From the NCBI GenBank assembly GCA_038058335.1, contig JBBUBI010000030.1:1-34192 (forward strand): a stretch of DNA of 34,192 bases, written 5' to 3'. Under the pieces are notes generated by a model, which ran no database searches, was not told the origin of the DNA, and was given only the letters and a program-made list of their open reading frames with translations. A program made the position numbers and the translations under genes. The stretch comes from JBBTVO01 sp038058335 (lineage in GTDB: Bacteria; Patescibacteriota; Microgenomatia; Levybacterales; UBA12049). Below are positions 15,209 to 22,700 of the stretch, piece by piece; the stretch's first letter is position 1; the number at the start of each line of letters is the position of its first letter.

Positions 15209-15237
15209 TTGTATTCTAGCACAAAAGAAAGTAGAAT
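15209..15237 (+). promoter_or_regulatory. Promoter of the sortase gene (TTGTAT-N17-TAGAAT)
   Basis: The -35 TTGTAT is at 15209-15214 and the -10 TAGAAT at 15232-15237 with a 17-nt spacer. The start is predicted at 15244, one base before the ATG at 15245. The TTG at 15209, which could be misread as a start codon, is the -35 itself. Confidence 0.75.
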
Positions 15238-15244
15238 TGAAAAT

Positions 15245-15952
15245 ATGAGTCGGGGTGAAATAATTCGTTTTTTGATCCTAAGGACGATAGGGAACTTTCT
15301 GCTTTTATTCGCAATCTTCGGTGTCCTTGCTACTTTTGGACCATCTCTTTATTTCGAAGTATATTTTCGCATTGCTCAGGCAAGGGGAATTACATATGCA
15401 GCGCCTGATGAGGAAACGCCATTTGGAGAGCTCATCAGTAAATCAAATGCCGTTTCATCAGGCGGAGGATTGGGGGATTTGATCGCAGGTCCCAAAGAAC
15501 AGATATTGATACCCAAAGATACAGATTTTAGTATTCTGATACCGAAGATTGGAGCAAGTGCTAAGGTTTTCTCCAATATCGATCCTTCGAATGAGAACGA
15601 ATTCCTAAAGATTCTTTCAGAGGGAGTGGCGCATTCATCGGGTACTTTTTTCCCCGGAATGAAGGGAAATATTTATATGTTCGCGCACTCAACTGATAAT
15701 TTCTGGGATGTCGGGCGCTATAACGCGATTTTTTATTTGCTAAAAGATTTATCGCCTGGGGATGATATAGTTGTTTATTTTGAAAACCAGAGGCACAATT
15801 ACGTAGTTAAAGAGTCTAGGGTTGTAGATGCGGATGATGTGTCATTTATTACACAAAGCAATACAGGCAAGGAAGTTCTAATTCTTCAGACGTGTTACCC
15901 GCCAGGGACTACATGGAAAAGATTATTGGTATTTGCCGAACCAAAAAACTAG
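15245..15952 (+). CDS. Sortase family transpeptidase
   Basis: Membrane-anchored cysteine transpeptidase that attaches surface proteins to the envelope or links them together. 235 residues from the ATG at 15245 (MSRGEIIRFL). A membrane helix lies at about 14-35, followed by a Gly/Ser-rich linker and a sortase barrel with ILIPKIGASAKV. The triad is His148 (MFAHSTDN), Cys217 (ILQTCYPPG) and Arg226 (TWKRLLVFA). The promoter shows that the longer TTG reading is wrong. Class assignment is uncertain; the TC-x-P-G-x-T-x-K-R layout suggests class D or E. The giant surface protein at the right end of the window could be a substrate, but its C-terminus is not visible. Confidence 0.92.
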   Translation: MSRGEIIRFLILRTIGNFLLLFAIFGVLATFGPSLYFEVYFRIAQARGITYAAPDEETPFGELISKSNAVSSGGGLGDLIAGPKEQILIPKDTDFSILIPKIGASAKVFSNIDPSNENEFLKILSEGVAHSSGTFFPGMKGNIYMFAHSTDNFWDVGRYNAIFYLLKDLSPGDDIVVYFENQRHNYVVKESRVVDADDVSFITQSNTGKEVLILQTCYPPGTTWKRLLVFAEPKN

Positions 15953-15961
15953 AAAATTAGC

Positions 15962-15983
15962 AACTAGCCACTAGTTTAATTTT
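15962..15983 (+). terminator. Possible weak terminator after the sortase gene
   Basis: AACTAG at 15962-15967, a 3-nt loop and CTAGTT at 15971-15976 form a 6-bp AT-rich stem followed by TAATTTT. The stem is short and GC-poor. It may equally be a GCAACTAG-type intergenic repeat word. Confidence 0.35.
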
Positions 15984-16270
15984 CTGTGTACTTTTTGCCG
16001 AAAAATTTCTTCTTGTTCTTTTTCCGCAAAAGAACCAAAACTCTTTGCGAAATGAAACCGGGCTATTTTTATTCTCTCGCTCAACGGGTGATTACGCCCC
16101 CTCGACACAATTCTGGTCGGTTCCCCCTGTTTCGCTCGGTCATAAAAACTTAACGCCCTAATGTTTCAATCGCAAAAATGAGGCAATCCTTTATGTATTC
16201 ATCGGCGGAGTGGCGAATAAAATAGGAGCAGATTCTCTTTAACTATTTGCTATACGCTATTTGCTATCCG
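15984..16270. other. Gene-free stretch between convergent genes; repeat-like
   Basis: No credible ORF or RNA gene. The central part (about 16000-16190) is richer in G+C than its surroundings and begins with the pairing arms TTCTTTTTCCGC and GAACCAAAA. I suspect a dispersed intergenic repeat, but cannot prove copy number from one window. At 16243-16275 the word CTATTTGCTA(T) is repeated as CTATTTGCTATACGCTATTT and onward, another word-type repeat. It separates the sortase gene from the minus-strand PEGA gene. Confidence 0.45.
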
Positions 16271-17461
16271 CTACTTGAGGCTTATTGTATAGAGATTTGG
16301 AGGAGTGTTGGTGTTGCCGAGATTTGTAAGAATGACTATTTTTGAAGAATCCGGCCACGGGAATACGTATTTATCTAGGAATGGCCCTGCGTATATTTTC
16401 GTATCATTAGCAGCGTCGAATTCCATTATGTTTATATTTTTGTCATGCACATAAATCAGATGTTCTGAGTCGGGAAGCCACATTAGTGATTCTATTTCTG
16501 GATTGAGAGCGTCTCTAATCAGATAATTTCTGTCCTCTTTTGCGTCGTAGACATAAATTGAGCCTTTTTTGATATCTCTTTTCTCAGGGGTTGAATTAAC
16601 GCCAATCAGCCTCGGATTAATAATAATTGGAAGTGTTGCTGAGTTCGAAGCCTCGTAAAGAATTTTCGAATCATCATCAGCAAAAGCGACCACTTTAAAA
16701 TTATTTCTAACGACGGCTCTTATTTTTGAAGGAAGGCTGTTCATCTGAGACCTATCCCTGTCTGTTTTGATCCTAACCCACTCAGTCTCAACGCTCAGAA
16801 GCGTTGCTGTAATGTCACTTGGATTGTCGTTAAAAGAAGTGGGCCTTAGAAGATAGCTTGATGAAACAGCCTGAGCGGAAGTAGAAGCTATTAATTCAGA
16901 TCCATCTGGTGCCCAGCTAAGTTTGGCAGATGAGAGCGGAGCGATTGATTCGTCTGCGATTTGAGATGATGCACCTTGAAGAGTAAGAATTGGTCTGTTG
17001 GTCATGTCGAGAATATAGACTCCATTCTTTTTAGCTATTTGACCCGAGACAGTGTATGCGATTTTGGTTCTGGAAGGATCCATGATCGGATCATTCACGC
17101 CTAAATTTGTGATACTTTCAAGCTTGGGGGCTGTGGGAAAAAGCAAGACGTCAGCCTTGGACACTTCACCCTTTTCAATTATGATTTTTTTCTGCCATGA
17201 AAAAAATCCTTCTTTTACGATTCTTACGTTGTATTCACCGGGAGATAGATTGATAGTATTATCAGTTGCAGTTGTGAGGTGGTCGTTTATGAATACTTGT
17301 GCACCATCTGGGCTACTTGTTGCGACTAGAAGTCCGGTTCCAGCAAGATCTGCTCTGCCGTTGTCAAATGAAAATCTATATCCTCGCCCGTACAATACGA
17401 CACCGATGGTTACGAGAATGAGAAGGCCAAGCACGAGAGAGGTAAGGGCAACCTTTTTCAT
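16271..17461 (-). CDS. PEGA-domain and beta-propeller-like envelope protein
   Basis: 396 residues from the ATG at 17461. An N-terminal membrane helix lies at about 5-25. A PEGA domain (about 35-105) follows with GLLVATSSPDGAQVFINDHL and NLSPGEYNVRIVKEGFFSW. The rest is a TolB/WD40-like propeller whose blades carry repeats such as DPSRTKIAYTVSGQ, LSWAPDGSELIAS and LMWLPDSEHLIYV. It is probably anchored in the membrane with its body outside, binding other envelope components; no enzymatic motif is seen. I chose 17461 over the upstream start at 17497 because TTGCTA-N17-TATAAT (17497-17469) begins transcription at 17462. Confidence 0.88.
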   Translation of the reverse strand: MKKVALTSLVLGLLILVTIGVVLYGRGYRFSFDNGRADLAGTGLLVATSSPDGAQVFINDHLTTATDNTINLSPGEYNVRIVKEGFFSWQKKIIIEKGEVSKADVLLFPTAPKLESITNLGVNDPIMDPSRTKIAYTVSGQIAKKNGVYILDMTNRPILTLQGASSQIADESIAPLSSAKLSWAPDGSELIASTSAQAVSSSYLLRPTSFNDNPSDITATLLSVETEWVRIKTDRDRSQMNSLPSKIRAVVRNNFKVVAFADDDSKILYEASNSATLPIIINPRLIGVNSTPEKRDIKKGSIYVYDAKEDRNYLIRDALNPEIESLMWLPDSEHLIYVHDKNINIMEFDAANDTKIYAGPFLDKYVFPWPDSSKIVILTNLGNTNTPPNLYTISLK

Positions 17462-17468
17462 ACTCTGA

Positions 17469-17497
17469 ATTATACCGCGCCTGCAAATACATAGCAA
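17469..17497 (-). promoter_or_regulatory. Promoter of the PEGA gene (TTGCTA-N17-TATAAT)
   Basis: The -35 TTGCTA (17497-17492), 17-nt spacer and perfect -10 TATAAT (17474-17469) lie on the minus strand. The predicted start is one base before the ATG at 17461. Confidence 0.82.
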
Positions 17498-17784
17498 GTT
17501 GGCTTCCTATTTTCTGGTCAGGATCGAGATTGCAAAAGTATTCCCGTGAAAGGGTATTGCAAGAGCAAAAAAGTATACGTATAATCGATACGAGGCAGAA
17601 AATAGAATTGATATATTAATGGGATGTTTTGATATATTTGATTAAAAATTCTAAGCACTAATATCTAAATTCTAAATAATATCAAAATCACAAAATCAAA
17701 AATCCAAAACGTTTTGAGAATTTGGAAGTTTGAAAATTGGAGTTTATTTCGGATTTAGAATTTCAAATTCAGGATTTAAAAACT
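17498..17784. repeat. AT-rich intergenic region with AAATC/AATTC word repeats
   Basis: No gene is seen. From about 17640 to 17780 the sequence consists of degenerate words (AAATTCTAAAT, AAAATCACAAAATC, AAAATCCAAAAC, TTTAGAATTTCAAATTC). They resemble those inside leuS and argS. The mreB stub begins at its right end. Confidence 0.6.
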
Positions 17785-17908
17785 ATGTTATCCAAAAGAA
17801 TCGGAATAGATCTCGGTACCCCACATAGAACTTACTTGCTCTCGTGGTCTACGTCCACGCATCGCAAGGGCGTTTATGCGGGGCAGGCAGCAAATACAAG
17901 GAGGCTTT
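17785..17908 (+). pseudogene. Stub of an MreB N-terminus just upstream of mreB
   Basis: ATG at 17785 opens MLSKRIGIDLGT, identical in protein to the first 12 residues of the intact mreB at 17909. The DNA differs at 13 of 36 bases, all synonymous. After the twelfth codon (17820) the frame continues with PHRTYLLSWST and loses similarity. In another frame, VVYVHASQGRL (about 17840-17872) recalls the next MreB strand. It looks like the remnant of a diverged tandem paralogue after deletion and frameshift; a recoded leader or an assembly join are alternatives. The stub's own frame runs to 17919, overlapping the true start. Confidence 0.6.
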
Positions 17909-18925
17909 ATGCTTTCTAAGCGTATAGGGATTGATTTAGGCACAGCTAATACACTTGTTTATCTTGCGGGTGAAGGAATTGTCCTAAATGAACCTACTGT
18001 GGTTGCTGTAACTGCTGAGGAAAATAAAGTGGTTGCTGTGGGCAAGGAAGCCAAGGAAATGCTCGGACGAACTCCTGGTAATATCATTGCACTAAGGCCG
18101 CTTCGAGACGGAGTAATAGCTGACTATACGATTACAGAAGCAATGCTGTCATATTTTATAGACAAAGCAGCAGGTAAATCCAGATTTTTCAAGCCTGAAG
18201 TAATGATATGCATCCCATCAGGTGTCACTCAAGTCGAAAGACGTGCAGTACTTGATGCGACAATGGCTGCAGGAGCGAAGACTGCTTATCTGATTGAAGA
18301 ACCTCTTGCCGCGGCTATTGGTGCTAAAATTCCGATTGCCCAACCTGCAGGGCATATGGTTGTGGACATTGGAGGAGGATCGACGGAATGTGCAGTAATT
18401 TCTTTAGGCGGCGTTGTGGTTCATAATTCAGTCCGTTCAGGCGGAAATAAAGTGGATGAGTCTATTGCGCTCTATGTAAAAAGAAAGTTCAATCTGTTGA
18501 TTGGAGAAAGAACTTCAGAACAGATTAAGATAGATTTAGGAAACGCACTTATCGATCCAAACTCCAAAGAAGTGAATAAAATAGAAATACGAGGGAGGGA
18601 TAGTATTACCGGTCTTCCGCGTACGATAGAGCTTACAGAAGAGCAGGTAAATGAAGCAATCAAGCCGGTTCTTCTCGATATAGTTGCTGGAGTAAAGGGA
18701 GTTTTGGAGCAGACGCCTCCAGAGCTTGCAAGTGATATAATTGATAAAGGAGTTGTAATGAGCGGAGGAACTTCACTTCTTAAGAACTTTGATAAACTGG
18801 TAACCAAGCTTACAGGAGTTCCGTGCCATCTGGCTGAAGATCCTCTTCTTTGTGTAGTCCGCGGAACAGGCGTTGCTCTTGAAAATATAGAACTTTACAA
18901 AAGAAGCATTGCAAGAAATAAATAA
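17909..18925 (+). CDS. mreB: Rod shape-determining protein MreB
   Basis: Bacterial actin homologue that organises cell wall synthesis in rod-shaped cells. 338 residues with the full actin/HSP70 nucleotide-binding pattern: phosphate-1 loop IGIDLGTANTLVYLAGEGIV, phosphate-2 loop MVVDIGGGSTECAVISLGG, and adenosine region GVVMSGGTSLLKNFDKLV. I chose the ATG at 17909 because AAGGAGG (17898-17904) is a strong Shine-Dalgarno at 4-nt spacing, unusual in this mostly leaderless window. An upstream in-frame ATG at 17876 would add 11 unrelated residues. Neighbouring mreC and mreD are absent, so the gene is separated from its usual partners. Confidence 0.97.
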   Translation: MLSKRIGIDLGTANTLVYLAGEGIVLNEPTVVAVTAEENKVVAVGKEAKEMLGRTPGNIIALRPLRDGVIADYTITEAMLSYFIDKAAGKSRFFKPEVMICIPSGVTQVERRAVLDATMAAGAKTAYLIEEPLAAAIGAKIPIAQPAGHMVVDIGGGSTECAVISLGGVVVHNSVRSGGNKVDESIALYVKRKFNLLIGERTSEQIKIDLGNALIDPNSKEVNKIEIRGRDSITGLPRTIELTEEQVNEAIKPVLLDIVAGVKGVLEQTPPELASDIIDKGVVMSGGTSLLKNFDKLVTKLTGVPCHLAEDPLLCVVRGTGVALENIELYKRSIARNK

Positions 18926-18936
18926 CAAAGACTTAC

Positions 18937-18965
18937 TTGAAACCTCAGCAATTTTATCCTATAAT
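18937..18965 (+). promoter_or_regulatory. Near-consensus promoter downstream of mreB (TTGAAA-N17-TATAAT)
   Basis: The -35 TTGAAA (18937-18942), 17-nt spacer and perfect TATAAT (18960-18965) predict a start near 18972. The first credible large gene is at 19150, so the transcript would carry a leader of about 180 nt, within which a 27-codon ORF lies. Confidence 0.7.
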
Positions 18966-18994
18966 TCTCAAACATAAATTCAAACTCAATCAGA

Positions 18995-19078
18995 ATGGAA
19001 CAAAATAAACCCAAATTTTCACAAATGAATAGATTTATAGTATATAGTCAAGATTTGATAGCGAAATTAAAGCTGTAG
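18995..19078 (+). CDS. Possible 27-codon small ORF in the leader of the tagA-like gene
   Basis: ATG at 18995 encodes MEQNKPKFSQMNRFIVYSQD and seven more residues before TAG. It follows a near-consensus promoter by about 23 nt. There is no known family. It may be a small protein or leader peptide, or a chance ORF in a regulatory leader. Confidence 0.3.
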   Translation: MEQNKPKFSQMNRFIVYSQDLIAKLKL

Positions 19079-19149
19079 CTTTGGTCAGTAAGTTCATAAT
19101 TTGAATAAATAAAATACCCAATAGGGAATTAAATTAGAAGTAAATAATA

Positions 19150-19917
19150 ATGAAAAAAACTTATAGTAAGATTTCAGGATTTGAGAAAAATATGATTTTG
19201 GGAACCGGATTCTCTGACGTCAATTTGACTCAAGTCCTAGAGTATATTAGGGAAATTGTCAAAAAGGATCACAAAAACCGGTATTTTGTAACCCCAAATC
19301 CGGAGCTGGTAATGCTTGCCAAGGGTGATACTAGGTACAAAAGAGTATTGAATGACGCAGATTTAGCTTTGACAGACGGAGTAGGGGTACTGCTGGCGGG
19401 TAAGGCTCTCAAAACGCCAGTTGGAGAGCGAATTACGGGTGTAGATTTGATTGAAAATGTCTGTAAGGACAATGTGGATCAGCCTATAACAGTGGGCTTT
19501 TTAGGGGGAGGGTCTGGAGTAGCAGAGATAACCGCAGAGTGCTTGCTGAAAAAATACCCCGGACTGAAAATTGGACTGGTTCATGAAGGAAATCCTGATA
19601 CTTCAACTCTGGGAGTCATAAATGAAAAAACCAAAAACGAGAAGCTCGATATTTTATTTGTAGCATTCGGTTCTCCAAAACAAGAGCTTTGGATTGCTGA
19701 AAATTTGCAAAGTCTTCCTGCAAAAATAACCATTGGAGTTGGAGGAGCATTCGATTTCATAAGCGGAAAAGTGAAGCGTGCTCCGAAATGGATGCAGGAC
19801 TTTGGACTAGAATGGTTTTTCAGACTTCTTAATCAGCCCTGGAGAATTAAGAGGCAGTTTTCTCTGATAATTTTTATTTTCTTAGTTCTAAAAGAACTGA
19901 TTGCCAAAAAGAAATAA
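19150..19917 (+). CDS. WecG/TagA/CpsF family glycosyltransferase
   Basis: Predicted to transfer an N-acetylmannosamine-type sugar from a UDP donor to an undecaprenyl-linked acceptor during envelope polysaccharide synthesis. 255 residues with the family signatures FVTPNPELVMLAKGD, ALTDGVGVLLAGK, GFLGGGSGVAE, FVAFGSPKQELWIAENL and GVGGAFDFISGKVKRAPKW. The C-terminus (GLEWFFRLLNQPWRIKRQF) is the membrane-binding tail typical of TagA. The fold is GT26. The exact product (WecG, TagA or CpsF) cannot be told without the pathway, and no neighbouring polysaccharide genes are visible. Confidence 0.93.
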   Translation: MKKTYSKISGFEKNMILGTGFSDVNLTQVLEYIREIVKKDHKNRYFVTPNPELVMLAKGDTRYKRVLNDADLALTDGVGVLLAGKALKTPVGERITGVDLIENVCKDNVDQPITVGFLGGGSGVAEITAECLLKKYPGLKIGLVHEGNPDTSTLGVINEKTKNEKLDILFVAFGSPKQELWIAENLQSLPAKITIGVGGAFDFISGKVKRAPKWMQDFGLEWFFRLLNQPWRIKRQFSLIIFIFLVLKELIAKKK

Positions 19918-19967
19918 CATAGGTATAATCCATTTGCAAAATTAGTTTAACTTATAATTTTAAAAAA

Positions 19968-21479
19968 ATGAAACCTGAGGAGCTAAAAAGCTTTCTTGAT
20001 AAAAAGAAGTTACATTTCATCCTTGCTGCTGATGCTGAGCCTCGAATTCACCAAAAAAGAAATGAAGATGGTAGCGAGAATATATTCATACCTGCAGGCG
20101 GAGTATCAGTTGCGCTTGATCCAATTGCTCAGGTAGCGAATGCAGTTTTTATCGGAAGGGGAAGAACAAAAGAGGATAAGGAGGTAGTAAGCCGGGGGAA
20201 TAAAGTCGAGATTAAAGGAGACTTGGGAAATTATTATTTAAAAAGAGTTTTTGTAAGCGAAAAAGAGCGCGCAGATTATTATGACGGATATTCCAACCAG
20301 ACTTTATGGCCGCTTTGTCACATCGCTTATGAAAGGCCTGTATTTGAAAGAAAATGGTTTGCGAATTATCAGAAAGTAAATCAATACTTTGCCAAAGCGA
20401 TAAATGAAGAAATTAAGCCAAATTCATTCATTTGGGTCCATGACTACCAGCTTTCATTAGTCCCCAGCATGCTAAAAAAGCCCAAAGGCGTGACTATTGG
20501 AATGTTCTGGCACATACCATGGCCTACGTGGGAAATATTCAGAATTCTTCCGCAAAAAATTGAGATACTCGAGAGCTTGCTTAGCTGTGATTTTCTGGCG
20601 TTCCACAGAGGTTATCAGGTGCGTAATTTTCTAGACACTGTAAGACGTGAGCTTGAAGTGAGAATTGATGAAGAGACGAATAGGATTTACTACAAGAAAA
20701 GAGTTACTACGGTCAAAAATCTTCCGATGGGAATTGACGTAGATGTAATAAAAGGACTCTTGGAAGACGCTCCTGCCGAGACAGTAATAACTAGTATTGT
20801 AAATACGTTTATCGGAAAAAAGGATAAATCAAGTAAGAAAAATATTCTTGATGAGTTTTTCAAGAAGAATAACGTAATTGTAGGTATAGACAGGCTTGAT
20901 TATACAAAAGGCTTAACGTCACGTTTGGTAGCGATTGATAAATTTTTTGAGAAGAACCCGCAATATATAGGGAAAGCAGTTTATGTAGGAATAATTGCTC
21001 CTTCCAGGGAGGCAATACCTTCATATCAGAAGCTTAAGGCTGAAATAAAGAATTTAATACGCGAAATAAATCTCAAATACGCAAGAAACAATTGGCTTCC
21101 GATTCATCTCATTTACCATACTTTTAGCCGCGAGGACGTTATCAAGTTTTACCAAAAATCCAAGATTTGTCTGGTTACTCCGCTTGATGATGGAATGAAT
21201 CTGGTATCGAAGGAGTTTGTGATCGCATCGTCGAAAGAAAAAGAACCGGGAATGCTTGTACTTTCTCAATTTGCAGGCTCAGCAATTGATCTTACAGACG
21301 CTTTGATCGTAAACCCTTACGATATAGATGAAGTAGCGGATGCAATCAAAACAGGGCTTGTGATGTCAAAGGAGGAAAAAGTAAGAAGGATAAGATCAAT
21401 GGCAGAGGAGCTTGAAAATAAAAATATTTATGTTTGGACTCAGGAATTCGTAAAATCAGCCCTCGAAGCTACGAGATAG
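19968..21479 (+). CDS. otsA: Trehalose-6-phosphate synthase family protein (GT20)
   Basis: Makes trehalose 6-phosphate from glucose 6-phosphate and a nucleotide-glucose donor. 503 residues. Signatures are IWVHDYQLSLVPSML, GMFWHIPWPTWEIFR, VGIDRLDYTKGLTSRL and DDGMNLVSKEFV, with the Glu of the last motif kept. The C-terminus ends at the synthase domain, with no fused OtsB phosphatase and no otsB neighbour, so dephosphorylation must come from elsewhere or the product differs. TATAAT at 19953-19958 predicts a leader of only about three bases. The family assignment is secure, the donor not. Confidence 0.93.
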   Translation: MKPEELKSFLDKKKLHFILAADAEPRIHQKRNEDGSENIFIPAGGVSVALDPIAQVANAVFIGRGRTKEDKEVVSRGNKVEIKGDLGNYYLKRVFVSEKERADYYDGYSNQTLWPLCHIAYERPVFERKWFANYQKVNQYFAKAINEEIKPNSFIWVHDYQLSLVPSMLKKPKGVTIGMFWHIPWPTWEIFRILPQKIEILESLLSCDFLAFHRGYQVRNFLDTVRRELEVRIDEETNRIYYKKRVTTVKNLPMGIDVDVIKGLLEDAPAETVITSIVNTFIGKKDKSSKKNILDEFFKKNNVIVGIDRLDYTKGLTSRLVAIDKFFEKNPQYIGKAVYVGIIAPSREAIPSYQKLKAEIKNLIREINLKYARNNWLPIHLIYHTFSREDVIKFYQKSKICLVTPLDDGMNLVSKEFVIASSKEKEPGMLVLSQFAGSAIDLTDALIVNPYDIDEVADAIKTGLVMSKEEKVRRIRSMAEELENKNIYVWTQEFVKSALEATR

Positions 21480-21517
21480 CACTTAGCAATTGACAGTTAA
21501 CTTTTGACAATTAAACC

Positions 21518-21546
21518 TTGACAGCATCTTATAGTTATGATATAAA
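21518..21546 (+). promoter_or_regulatory. Promoter of the DGR target gene (TTGACA-N17-TATAAA)
   Basis: A consensus -35 TTGACA (21518-21523) is followed by 17 nt and TATAAA (21541-21546). The start is predicted near 21553, two bases before the ATG at 21555. A second TTGACA at 21504-21509 lies outside the spacing. This strong promoter implies that the diversified protein is expressed. Confidence 0.85.
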
Positions 21547-21554
21547 GCATATCT

Positions 21555-22280
21555 ATGATTGAATGGGCAAAAGCAGGAAGAGATATTCTCTCCCAAAATA
21601 AAAATCTTGCACCTATCGAAAAGGCTCTTCTAGAGTCTTCTGTGCAGACTGCAGAACTTGCGGCTGGAGCTTTATTAACTCCCGTACCAGATATTGCAGT
21701 AGAGCCAAAATTAAACCTAAATCAGGAATGGATGCGCCAGAGCCAAAGATACATCGATTTTGGCTTTCATACTAAGCTAGGGCTGACAGAAGAAGAGTAT
21801 TTAGATTCCTTGCCAAAATTTGAACCCCAACCAGAAGCATTTAATGGAAGATTTGATATTCCTGTAATCGTGGAGACAAGAATACTCCCACAAGAGCAAG
21901 CGGCACTTGCCAAATTAAATTATTATTTAGGAGAATTAAAAATTGCCGACTGGAGTAAAGACCCGAATAAATACAAAACTCCAGATAAGCCTTATACCAC
22001 ATGGATGCAGGATGGAAAAGGAAATCTTAACAAAAGCGTTGAGAATGTCAGAAAAGCCTTAGCAAAAGATGAAAGAGGAGCTACTATATTTGACGGTATC
22101 GCTCTTTTTATAGCACGTCCTGAAATCTTAAAAGATCACTCTATTGATCTTCCAGGGACAAGCGTTGGGTCTGTTGACGCTGCCTGTCTTGGCGTGTGGT
22201 TTGACCGGCCGGAGGTGTGCTACGGCAGGGTTGGCCATGCCAATCCGGGGTTTGTTTCTGCGTCTTGCGGGAGAGTTTAA
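21555..22280 (+). CDS. DGR-diversified target protein with C-terminal variable region
   Basis: 241 residues. The last 40 are the variable region (VR 22162-22269), spelling SVDAACLGVWFDRPEV-type sequence and ending GFVSASCGRV just before TAA. The equivalent region of other DGR targets folds as a C-type lectin-like ligand-binding domain, and the W-x-D-x-P...GR...ANP...SASCG pattern fits; that fold is inference. The N-terminal part (about 1-90) is helical and the middle (about 100-190) holds DIPVIVETRILPQEQAALA and KPYTTWMQDGKG; I do not recognise either part. There is no signal peptide and no clear membrane helix, so location is unclear. Template, accessory gene and reverse transcriptase follow directly. 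Confidence 0.9.
   Translation: MIEWAKAGRDILSQNKNLAPIEKALLESSVQTAELAAGALLTPVPDIAVEPKLNLNQEWMRQSQRYIDFGFHTKLGLTEEEYLDSLPKFEPQPEAFNGRFDIPVIVETRILPQEQAALAKLNYYLGELKIADWSKDPNKYKTPDKPYTTWMQDGKGNLNKSVENVRKALAKDERGATIFDGIALFIARPEILKDHSIDLPGTSVGSVDAACLGVWFDRPEVCYGRVGHANPGFVSASCGRV
22162..22269 (+). repeat. DGR variable repeat (VR), 108 bp
   Basis: Aligns without gaps to the TR (22585-22692, offset 423). Of 108 positions, 87 agree and 21 differ. Nineteen differences lie where TR has A (to G, T or C), and two are not at A (TR 22617 T to G; TR 22678 G to T). Eight of the 27 TR adenines are unchanged. The last 14 bp (TTCTGCGTCTTGCG, 22256-22269) are identical and form the probable initiation site of mutagenic homing. 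The stop codon follows eight bases later. Confidence 0.96.
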
Positions 22281-22584
22281 TTTTGACCTTTGAATCTTTC
22301 TTCTTTTTGTCTTCTTGAATTTTGATTTAAAATTCTGTTTAATACTACTGAGTGTAGGTTAATGATTCTTCCTGAGTTGCTCAGGAGAGCGCCGAAATCT
22401 TCCAGGGCTGGATTCGTTCCATCAGAATTCTTCACCAATGCGGTGAAGGAGAGTATGGATAAATTCCTGGAATACTCCGTATTTTTCTCTTATTTCTTTT
22501 TTTTCAAAAAAAACGAGGAGGATAAAATACAGAAGAGATCTTTTGAAATCTTCAGTGGGATTTGTTGACGGAGAAAAATACAAC
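22281..22584. other. Spacer between DGR target gene and template repeat
   Basis: No convincing gene; a 68-codon ORF here has no family character. Visible elements are a 7-bp inverted repeat GAATTTT/AAAATTC (22317-22323 with 22329-22335) about 48 bp after the VR, where known DGRs often have a hairpin, and a possible promoter TTGAAT-N17-TTTAAT (22315-22343) for the TR RNA overlapping it. A T8-C-A8 palindrome also lies at 22497-22513. All are weak. Confidence 0.4.
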
Positions 22585-22692
22585 ACGTTGAGTCTGATGA
22601 CGCTGCCTATCTTAACTTGTGGAATGACAAGCCGAAGGTGAACTACAACAGGGTTGACAATGCCAATCCGAAGTTTGGTTCTGCGTCTTGCG
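22585..22692 (+). ncRNA. DGR template repeat (TR) within a non-coding template RNA
   Basis: Template copied by the reverse transcriptase with errors at adenines. In the frame of the target gene it reads SDDAAYLNLWNDKPKVNYNR and continues to SASCD. It is rich in AAC, AAT, AAG and GAC codons, whose A substitution changes residues without readily making stops. Its 14-bp 3' end equals that of the VR. The RNA boundaries are unknown; it presumably extends toward the reverse transcriptase gene, antisense to avd. Confidence 0.93.
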
Positions 22693-22700
22693 ATAGTCTC

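Noticed and set aside
15209..15244. TTG at 15209 as start of the sortase gene
   Set aside because: The TTG is the first half of a -35 box (TTGTAT) with a 17-bp spacer to TAGAAT; the ATG at 15245 is where the transcript begins.
17737..17919. A 60-codon ORF as a functional gene upstream of mreB
   Set aside because: Only 12 residues match MreB before the frame diverges; better described as a stub.
22362..22568. 68-codon ORF between the DGR target and the TR
   Set aside because: It has a low-complexity Phe/Lys run, no promoter or family, and lies where template RNA leader is expected.
22396..22575. Possible second, decayed VR between target and TR
   Set aside because: Only an 11-bp match (ATCTTCCAGGG) and TTGTTGACG-like words are shared, not an adenine-biased alignment.
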